Below are positions 6,611 through 11,319 of a stretch of DNA of 11,319 nucleotides, piece by piece; positions within the stretch are counted from its first letter, which is position 1, and each line of letters opens with the position of its first letter. Origin of the DNA: Pinguiococcus pyrenoidosus (Eukaryota; Sar; Pinguiophyceae; Pinguiochrysidales; Pinguiochrysidaceae); assembly GCA_019677205.1 (NCBI GenBank), contig JAAMXY010000722.1, positions 1 through 11,319 on the forward strand. Reading direction: 5' to 3'. The position numbers were made by a program, and so were the translations under genes. The notes below the pieces were generated by a model that was not told the origin of the DNA, did no database searches, and saw only the letters and a list, made by a program, of their open reading frames with translations.

Positions 6611-7615
6611 TCATGATGGCTGCTCAGGTCCCGCGGGGCCTTGTCGTTCGTGCTGCACCATTTCCAGCAGCTCGTTGATTCTCGTGTACAGCACCTGCCG
6701 GTCAACCGCGCGCCGACTGTCACTGCTCGGATCGTCCTCCATCTCTCGCTTAATGTAGCTGAGGAGCTTGGTCAGACCCTCTCGGCGAAGCCCGGTGCCT
6801 GCCTTGCCGCCGTCGTCATCTTCGTCGTCTACGCCTCGGATCCACGAGGAATTCAGGAAAGCTCTTCTCCGCACTGCGTCGTCATCAATCGCGAGCAGGC
6901 GCGTCAGCTCGGCAAAATACGGTCCAAATGTCTCGTCGAGCATCGCACTCACGCGCACGCGCAGCATCCGCAGCAGCGCGATGTTGGGCGCGTCTTCCCC
7001 CATCAAGTCTCTCCTCTCGGGATCCATCTTCGACAGCGAGTCCATCTGGCCATCCAGGTACTGCAGGAACTCATAGTTGAGCGCCGCGCCATAGCCGTTC
7101 ACGGTCCTGTCGAACGCCCGATCCCCTTCCTTGGCGGCCTCGAGCAGCTCGCGCGCCATCAACTGATAGCGCTTCTCCACCGACGAGGTGGAGTCCACGA
7201 AAGCCTCCAGGAAGTCCACGATCGTCCCGAAGACCTCGTCCAGCTCTTCCTTGTCCACGTGGATGAAGAAGCCGCTCGCCTTCCGGAACCGCTCGGGCGT
7301 CCGCGCGTCAAGCAAGAAGGTCACGTGCTCTCCCAGCACTGCAGCCGCTTCTTCGGCAGTGTTTGCCTCCAAGACGCCGCCAATGATCCTCTTCATCGTC
7401 TGTGTGGCATCTGTGCCGACCGACAAAGGCCGCCTGGGCGGCTCGGCGCCTCCGTGGGCGGAAACGACCGGGAAGCGGGCCTCAAGTTCGCCTGTGCGGA
7501 CAGAGACCGTGCCCGCCACGCGCCTCGGAAGCACGAACGGGGCGCCATGCTGCGAGAACCCCAGGCACAAGAGCAGCAGAAGCCACGTGGAAGCTTTGGG
7601 TGGCATCTCGCGCAT
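6611..7615 (-). CDS. Probable plastid-targeted (bipartite presequence) helical protein of unknown function
   Basis: The product has 334 residues in a single exon if it starts at the ATG at 7615 (MREM); a start at 7606 (MPPK) is equally possible. The frame is open further upstream to 8125, but that extension is Ser/Arg-rich and not protein-like. Residues 11-20 (WLLLLLCLGF) are a signal-peptide core. Next comes SQHGAPFVLPRRVAGTVSVR, with a likely cleavage near GA/P/F and a basic, hydroxylated stretch. This resembles the signal-plus-transit peptide with Phe near +1 (ASAFAP motif) of algae with secondary plastids. The mature part (about 70-325) is helical, with a conserved-looking block VDFLEAFVDSTSSVEKRYQL, an NYEFLQYLDGQ segment, an acidic loop (DDEDDD, 263-268) and a C-terminal amphipathic helix. 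I do not recognise the family. If the organism has no plastid, a secreted or ER protein is the alternative. Confidence 0.75.
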   Translation of the reverse strand: MREMPPKASTWLLLLLCLGFSQHGAPFVLPRRVAGTVSVRTGELEARFPVVSAHGGAEPPRRPLSVGTDATQTMKRIIGGVLEANTAEEAAAVLGEHVTFLLDARTPERFRKASGFFIHVDKEELDEVFGTIVDFLEAFVDSTSSVEKRYQLMARELLEAAKEGDRAFDRTVNGYGAALNYEFLQYLDGQMDSLSKMDPERRDLMGEDAPNIALLRMLRVRVSAMLDETFGPYFAELTRLLAIDDDAVRRRAFLNSSWIRGVDDEDDDGGKAGTGLRREGLTKLLSYIKREMEDDPSSDSRRAVDRQVLYTRINELLEMVQHERQGPAGPEQPS

Positions 7616-8210
7616 GTGTGAGGGAGCCTTCGCCGCTTCAAAGTTAAACTGAAAATGGCGGGAAAACGGAGCGATGCTTGAAGAGCTCCGAAGCGCTCCG
7701 AAACTGCTGGTCCTCGTGGCCTTCTCAAAAGCGCTCCCAAGCAGCACAACGCCACAACATCGCACTTCCGCGTCGATCTCTGGCGCCGAGGGCACTCTTG
7801 AGTAGAAGAGGTGAGGGTGCGCGCGGCGTTGGAGCGTCGAGATCTCAGGTTTCCCGAACGCGCGCCTTCCGGAAGACGCGAACGTAGTGTTCTCTCCCAG
7901 CATTAAGCAGTTGCTTTCCATCGTCGGATCCGGCAGAGAGACTTTCAAGGTTGGAGTGACTTCTCCTGCGTTGGAGCTGATCATACCTGAACGTGTGAGC
8001 GGGGTTGCGTGTGCGGTGCAGAGAGAAGTCAGTGGAGACACGACGCGCCAAGAGAAGAGAAGCGCAGAACAGTTGAGAGGGAGGCGCGCACAGTACCTCT
8101 GTTGCTCGTCCCCAGTGTTGAACACGATTCAAGAATGGAAAGGCCCGGAAACAGAAGATCTAATATGACTCGAGCAGGCAAGAGGACAAGTCGGGCGTAG
8201 TGTGAGGGCC
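7616..8210. promoter_or_regulatory. Divergent promoter region between D and E
   Basis: This 595-bp spacer lies between the start codons of D (minus) and E (plus). It carries an E2F-like motif close to D (7656-7666) and a short uORF near E (ATG 8165 to TAG 8200, 11 codons). ORFs inside look non-coding. No TATA box or AT-rich block is evident. Confidence 0.55.
7656..7666 (+). promoter_or_regulatory. E2F-like motif upstream of gene D
   Basis: TGGCGGGAAAA contains GCGGGAAA, the E2F consensus on the minus strand. It lies 41-51 bp upstream of the D start at 7615. Confidence 0.4.
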
Positions 8211-9145
8211 ATGAAGTCGCTGGCCACTTCGCGGTTGCGCCAAGAGTACCGACGAATTTCCAAGGAGCCCGTGGAGAACATCCGCGCCGAGCCCCTGGAA
8301 TCCAACATACTAGAGTGGCACTATGTCATTGAAGGTGTGTAGTGCTCCGCCAAAAACTGGCCTCCCAAAAGACGACGCTGGAATAAACGTGAAGTCCTGC
8401 GCGATCAGGGACGGAAGACAGCCCCTTCGCAGGCGGGCACTACCATGGGATTCTACGCTTCCCACCGGAGTATCCCCTGAAGCCGCCAGGGATCCTGATG
8501 TACACACCAAATGGTAGGAGTATCGCGTCGGCATGTCCTGCCTCTGGTATCCGCAGGAGGTCTCATCTTCTCGTCGTCTCATCGTCGTCTCCTTGTTCTC
8601 TATCTTCCTTCTTTGCTTTCCCTCAAACGCACGCGTCGCAGGCCGCTTCAAGACGAATCGGAGGCTGTGTTTGAGCATGAGCGACTACCATCCGGAGAGC
8701 TGGAACCCCATGTGGAGTGTGTCCACCATTTTGACGGGCCTCTACTCTTTCATGCTGGATACGGCGCCGACATTGGGGTACGCCAAGAGACGTCCGCGCG
8801 GGACACGCGTCCTCTGGTCGAGATGCTAAGGAATGGTTTTCGCGTGCCGTCCCTGTGTGTAGGTCCATCGAAACGTCGGCATCGAGGAAGCAGGCGCTGG
8901 CCGCCGAGTCACTGGCCTTCAACTGCCAGAACGGGACATTTTGTGAGCTTTTCCCCGATCTGGTGGAGCTGCACGAGAAGAGGAAGGCGGAGCAGGAGGC
9001 TGTCGGCACGCGAGTCCCCGTCGCCCAGTCCTCATCTGGAAACATCGACAACCTTCAGGTACAGGAGAGAAACGTGGCGGCCATCGTCGTGGTCATCGCC
9101 TTCGTGCTCGGGAGCGCCACGCTGCTGATGCGGCTCTTATCGTGA
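8211..9145 (+). CDS. UBC6/UBE2J2-like tail-anchored ubiquitin-conjugating enzyme E2 (four exons)
   Basis: Exons 8211-8334, 8409-8513, 8642-8777 and 8863-9145 join to 648 nt, giving 215 residues. All introns are GT-AG, with phases 1, 1 and 2. The splices were chosen because they restore the UBC fold without gaps: AEPLESNILEWHYVIEG, then TEDSPFAGGHYHG, FPPEYPLKPPG, YTPNG|RFKTNRRLCLSMSD, WSVSTILTGL, PTLG|SIETS and ESLAFN. Cys86 in RRLCLSMSD is the catalytic thioester Cys. TPNG replaces the HPN of most E2s, as is usual in the UBC6 family. Residues 193-212 (VAAIVVVIAFVLGSATLLMR) form the C-terminal membrane anchor. In yeast and animals this E2 sits on the cytosolic face of the ER and works in ER-associated degradation. 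An in-frame stop at 8166 and no intervening ATG support the start. Length and architecture are close to UBE2J2, though the linker before the anchor is short. The family call is very secure. Confidence 0.94.
8335..8408 (+). other. Intron 1 of the UBE2J-like gene
   Basis: Donor GAAG|GTGTGT and acceptor GCGATCAG|GGACGG, 74 bp, phase 1. The alternative acceptor at the later CAG (8430-8432) would keep the frame closed but delete the segment that matches the family's GxxxTPYEGG region. The earlier one restores exactly the expected length. Confidence 0.8.
8514..8641 (+). other. Intron 2 of the UBE2J-like gene
   Basis: Donor AATG|GTAGGA and acceptor GCGTCGCAG|GCCGC, 128 bp, phase 1. It has a pyrimidine-rich 3' half (about 8570-8620). 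The splice gives the TPNGRFK junction typical of the family. Confidence 0.9.
8778..8862 (+). other. Intron 3 of the UBE2J-like gene
   Basis: Donor TTGG|GTACGC (exon ends at 8777) and acceptor CTGTGTGTAG|GTCCATC, 85 bp, phase 2. A branch-point-like GATGCTAAGG lies about 35 nt before the acceptor. The splice restores PTLGSIETS. Confidence 0.9.
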
Positions 9146-9439
9146 CCGGCGTGAGCCGAGAAGTGATGGAATGGATGTGCCGTGTGGGCCGTGCAACGTG
9201 TGCTGCAGTGGAAATAAGTCCCGAGCGTGCCAGGGACTGTAATGGATTTCGCAAGACTAGCTGCGTGCTCCGTGAAGGACAGGACAGAACAGGAAAGCAG
9301 AGGAAAGGAAAGGACACCAAAGGAGAGGAAAGGAAAGGAAAGGAAAGCATTCCGGAGACCCGTCGCACTTGCCAGTGATCGAGCTGCTCGTCCCGTCGTC
9401 CCATCGCCGCACCACACCACCCTGCCGCGACGGCGCGGG
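9146..9439. other. Convergent spacer between E and F
   Basis: This 294-bp spacer holds both 3' UTRs. It contains a purine-rich GGAAA repeat (9290-9346). The sequence GGAAATAAG at about 9210 might act as a poly(A) signal for E. No gene is visible. Confidence 0.65.
9290..9346. repeat. GGAAA-rich purine tract
   Basis: The plus strand carries runs of AGGAAAGGAAAGG and (GGAAA)4-like units interrupted by GGACACCAAAGGA. It lies between the convergent stops of E and F. Confidence 0.85.
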
Positions 9440-10058
9440 CTAGGCGGCGAGAGACATGATGGCGTTCACGATGTCGTGGCTGGGGTCTTCCTTCAGGGCC
9501 TTCACGGCGCGCTTTCGGGACACGTTGGCCTGGTCCATGACAAGTCGGATGTCTGCGTCCTCGAGGCCCGTCTCGTCCACCTCCTCGTCGTCATCGTCGT
9601 CGTCCTCATCCTCCTTGGCGGCGCCCGCGCCGAGCCCCTCCGGTATTTGCTGCGCAAACTCCGTCGCTGCGTGCTCCTGTGCCTGCGCCGTCGGGTCGTC
9701 CAGCTTGGCCTCGCCGAAGATGATGTAGGTCTCCGAGGACGGCGACTGGTACACGTCCGGATTGGTGATGGCAAGGATGATGTTCTTGCTCTTCTTGATG
9801 GTCACGCGCACGATGTCCGACACGGGGCGCATGCCCAGCTTCTGCATCGCCTTGCGAGACTTCTTCTCACTACGATTTGCCTGAAGAGAGGAGATGCGGG
9901 GTTGAGGCGCTTCGGTGACTGATCCAGCGAAGGTTGAGAAGGCGAGTTGAGCGCACCTTTACGCCCCCCAGCATGGACTCGTCATTCTCCTGATCCACAT
10001 CCGGCTCATTCTCCTCGACCTCCTCTACCACAGGCTTCTCCTCTGAAACTTCTGCCAT
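9440..10058 (-). CDS. Nascent polypeptide-associated complex subunit alpha (two exons)
   Basis: Exon 1 is 10058-9957 (34 codons, MAEVSEEK...MLGGVK) and exon 2 is 9880-9440 ([17 protein letters not shown] to the TAG). They join in phase 0 to give 180 residues. The acidic N-terminus (1-32) is typical. The [16 protein letters not shown] block and the NAC domain (~46-100, with [19 protein letters not shown]) are diagnostic of the alpha subunit. An Asp/Glu run (125-134) links to a C-terminal UBA domain (~140-178, [21 protein letters not shown]). The protein pairs with the beta subunit at the ribosome exit tunnel, shields nascent chains and limits mis-targeting to the ER. The first-exon ATG is preferred over the in-frame ATG at 10088 because MAEVSEEKP is the usual kind of start. 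It shares a divergent upstream region with G. Confidence 0.96.
9881..9956 (-). other. Intron of the NAC alpha gene
   Basis: On the minus strand, donor GTAAAG|GTGCGC and acceptor CTCTCTTCAG|GCAAATC, 76 bp, phase 0, with a pyrimidine-rich end and CTCAAC branch-point-like sequence. Unspliced reading drops the conserved RSEKK block. Confidence 0.92.
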
Positions 10059-10219
10059 GATGTGTCTTCGGACGCCCCGATTGCGCACTCGTGCTGTTTG
10101 AAAACGAGCGGCGGATCTCGTCGCTCGGTAGCCATTCTTTCCTCATCTACATTTGAAAAGATATATTTTGGATTATTATTTTCAGTTTATGCCACGATCA
10201 TAACAAACGAACCTTTTCT

Positions 10220-10240
10220 AATATTATTTGAAATAATATT
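10220..10240. repeat. Perfect 10-bp inverted repeat with a single central G
   Basis: AATATTATTT at 10220-10229 and AAATAATATT at 10231-10240 are exact reverse complements around G10230. It lies in the AT-rich core of the F/G promoter region, and could be a cruciform, a dimeric factor site or chance in AT-rich DNA. Confidence 0.8.
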
Positions 10241-10358
10241 TTAATTTCTCCTCGCGACGATTCGGGTTTGCAGTAGGTATCTTTCGGGTTGGGTACTCGA
10301 GTACGCTCCAGACGGAAGCTGGGTACCCACCCCAGCCGCAGTTCCCAGTTGTTCGCAG

Positions 10359-10370
10359 TTCCCGCCAAAA
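10359..10370 (-). promoter_or_regulatory. E2F-like motif upstream of gene G
   Basis: The plus strand reads TTCCCGCCAAAA; the minus strand TTTTGGCGGGAA is near the ideal E2F site. It lies 54-65 bp upstream of the G start. Confidence 0.42.
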
Positions 10371-10423
10371 TGATTTGAAATGCTGGAAAGCCGCTCTGCG
10401 CATGAGCGAGCTCGCCGAGCACG

Positions 10424-11319
10424 ATGACTAGCGCCCCCAATGAGACGGACACGGACATCCGCAGCACGGATGCCGAGGTTTTCCACCTCATGCAAAGCTT
10501 CGTGGAGGCTCTCCGCGACCACCGCCACGCCCACGACGATCAAGTGGTGGCGTCGGCGTACCAGCTGGCCGAGCACTTCCAAAGCCGCGCTTCTCCGAAT
10601 GCTGACTCGTTTGTAAAAGCCAACTCTGCTTTGTTTGAACTCATGAAGGCGGATGCGAATGAGGTTGGATTGCTGAAGCGATGGAACGCGGCGATGGAGC
10701 ACGCTCTTGGAGAACGAGTTGGATCTGAGCGGCACATCCCGTCCAGCACGCCCATCCTGGCCACGCTCCTTTGCCAGCTTTGGGCCATGGACGGAGCCAG
10801 AGCCTACGCGTTGTACTCTGAGTCGCTTCTCCACAAACTGAGCGAGGTACTGCGCGACGCCGCGCTCAGCAAGTTTCAGAGCAGTTCGGAGGCCGACGCC
10901 GAGCATTCGTGCTTTGTGCGTGGGAAAGAGCACGCACGCTCCTGGGTAGACTTCCTGAAGGGACTGCGCCAGCTCATCGGCGACAGGAGAATCCCGATCG
11001 CAGGCGCTGCGGAACATCCGATGCCGTCGCTTCTCCGCGCAACCACTGCGTGCTTGCATCTGCTCAGCGAAGCGACGCCGACCAAGAACACCAGCAAGCT
11101 TCCGGGCTTCTCGCCGGATCACATCTTCCACCTGCAAAAAGCCGCCGAAGGAATCGTGCTGGCGCTCGAAACTCGGATGCAGGAGCAGTATGGCAAGAGC
11201 GGGTCGCTCCACTTTATCGACGCCACGCTGCGCGCCCTGATTCCCTTGGTCGTGGAGGCTCCGGCACTCACTGCGAAGTTCGGATGCGGAAGCCAGCGCT
11301 GTCCTTCCTTGAAAAGCTG
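10424..11319 (+). CDS. Unrecognised helical protein, N-terminal part (C-terminus off the right edge)
   Basis: The ATG at 10424 opens a frame with no stop for 298 codons up to the edge; an in-frame TGA at 10403-10405 blocks any upstream extension. The product begins MTSAPNETDTDIRSTDAEVF. It is rich in Leu, Ala, His and Glu and appears almost entirely alpha-helical, with repeated 30-45-residue helix-like blocks (around VFHLMQSFVEALRDH, ILATLLCQLWAMDGA, SWVDFLKGLRQLI and FIDATLRALIPLVVEA) that would suit an ARM/HEAT-type solenoid. No domain is named with confidence. It diverges from NAC alpha across a 365-bp spacer. The last ~40 nt look less natural in this frame (FGCGSQRCPSLKS) than in another frame (MRKPALSFLEKL), which hints at a sequence error or a nearby splice. 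A long ORF on the opposite strand (10241-11212) is Arg-rich and judged a shadow. Confidence 0.7.
   Translation, partial: MTSAPNETDTDIRSTDAEVFHLMQSFVEALRDHRHAHDDQVVASAYQLAEHFQSRASPNADSFVKANSALFELMKADANEVGLLKRWNAAMEHALGERVGSERHIPSSTPILATLLCQLWAMDGARAYALYSESLLHKLSEVLRDAALSKFQSSSEADAEHSCFVRGKEHARSWVDFLKGLRQLIGDRRIPIAGAAEHPMPSLLRATTACLHLLSEATPTKNTSKLPGFSPDHIFHLQKAAEGIVLALETRMQEQYGKSGSLHFIDATLRALIPLVVEAPALTAKFGCGSQRCPSLKS

Larger units (their letters stand above)
10059..10423. promoter_or_regulatory. Divergent promoter region between F and G
   Basis: This 365-bp spacer lies between the start codons of NAC alpha (minus) and G (plus). It holds an AT-rich block at about 10144-10255 with a TATATTTT stretch near 10157-10164, a perfect palindrome (10220-10240) and an E2F-like motif near G (10359-10370). 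A nine-codon uORF (ATG 10402, TAG 10429-10431) overlaps the G start out of frame. Confidence 0.55.

Noticed and set aside
6390-6758. Leu/Pro/Cys repeat proteins on the plus strand
   Set aside because: They are created by translating the 8-bp minisatellite, which gives a periodic peptide in every frame.
6641-7621. 326-codon plus-strand ORF opposite gene D
   Set aside because: It is a shadow of gene D with no convincing start or motif.
7616-8125. 170-residue N-terminal extension of gene D
   Set aside because: The extension is low in protein-like features and would bury the signal peptide.
10241-11212. 323-codon ORF on the minus strand opposite gene G
   Set aside because: It is Arg-rich, has no recognisable motif and runs into the AT-rich promoter block. 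The plus frame is open for 298 codons with a more natural helical protein.
1-11319. tRNA, rRNA, CRISPR array, transposon or viral gene
   Set aside because: I looked for T-loop-like GGTTCGA sequences, long spaced repeats, transposase or polymerase motifs and terminal inverted repeats, and found none.

Overview
The window reads as GC-rich nuclear DNA from a unicellular eukaryote. Supporting signs are five short GT-AG introns (74-128 bp), small spacers, strand-alternating genes, and core eukaryotic proteins (NAC alpha, a UBC6/UBE2J-type E2, a USP30-like deubiquitinase, and chromatin readers with NET, Tudor, bromodomain-like and PWWP-like modules). One protein (6611-7615, minus) starts with a signal peptide followed directly by a Phe/Arg-containing stretch. 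That resembles the bipartite plastid-targeting presequence of algae with secondary plastids, such as stramenopiles, so a photosynthetic stramenopile or similar alga is the best guess. Nothing here fixes the species.

Layout from left to right: (A) 1-842 minus, a two-exon gene cut by the left edge, with a DEK_C-like N-terminus, a long acidic low-complexity region and the start of a PWWP-like module. (B) 1724-3556 minus, a single-exon 610-residue multi-domain chromatin reader. (C) 5125-6438 plus, a single-exon membrane-anchored deubiquitinase of the USP30 type. (D) 6611-7615 minus, a probable plastid-targeted protein of unknown function. (E) 8211-9145 plus, a four-exon UBC6/UBE2J2-like tail-anchored E2 that only appears after splicing. 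(F) 9440-10058 minus, two-exon NAC alpha. (G) 10424 to the right edge, plus, an unrecognised helical protein cut by the edge. C/D and E/F converge; B/C, D/E and F/G diverge from shared upstream regions; A and B are in tandem.

Functionally, A and B both look like nuclear chromatin-associated proteins. C, E and F belong to proteostasis and membrane targeting: a mitochondrial-type deubiquitinase, an ER-associated degradation E2 and a nascent-chain chaperone. Such clustering in a eukaryote may be chance.

The non-coding DNA is rich in simple repeats: a 15-copy 8-bp minisatellite between C and D, a GGAAA-rich purine tract between E and F, a purine-rich leader before C, and several tandem repeats in the B/C spacer. 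E2F-like GGCGGGAA or GGCGCGAAA motifs sit about 40-65 bp upstream of the start codons of A, D and G. AT-rich blocks occur upstream of A, B and C and in the F/G spacer. I saw no tRNA, rRNA, CRISPR, transposase or viral gene.
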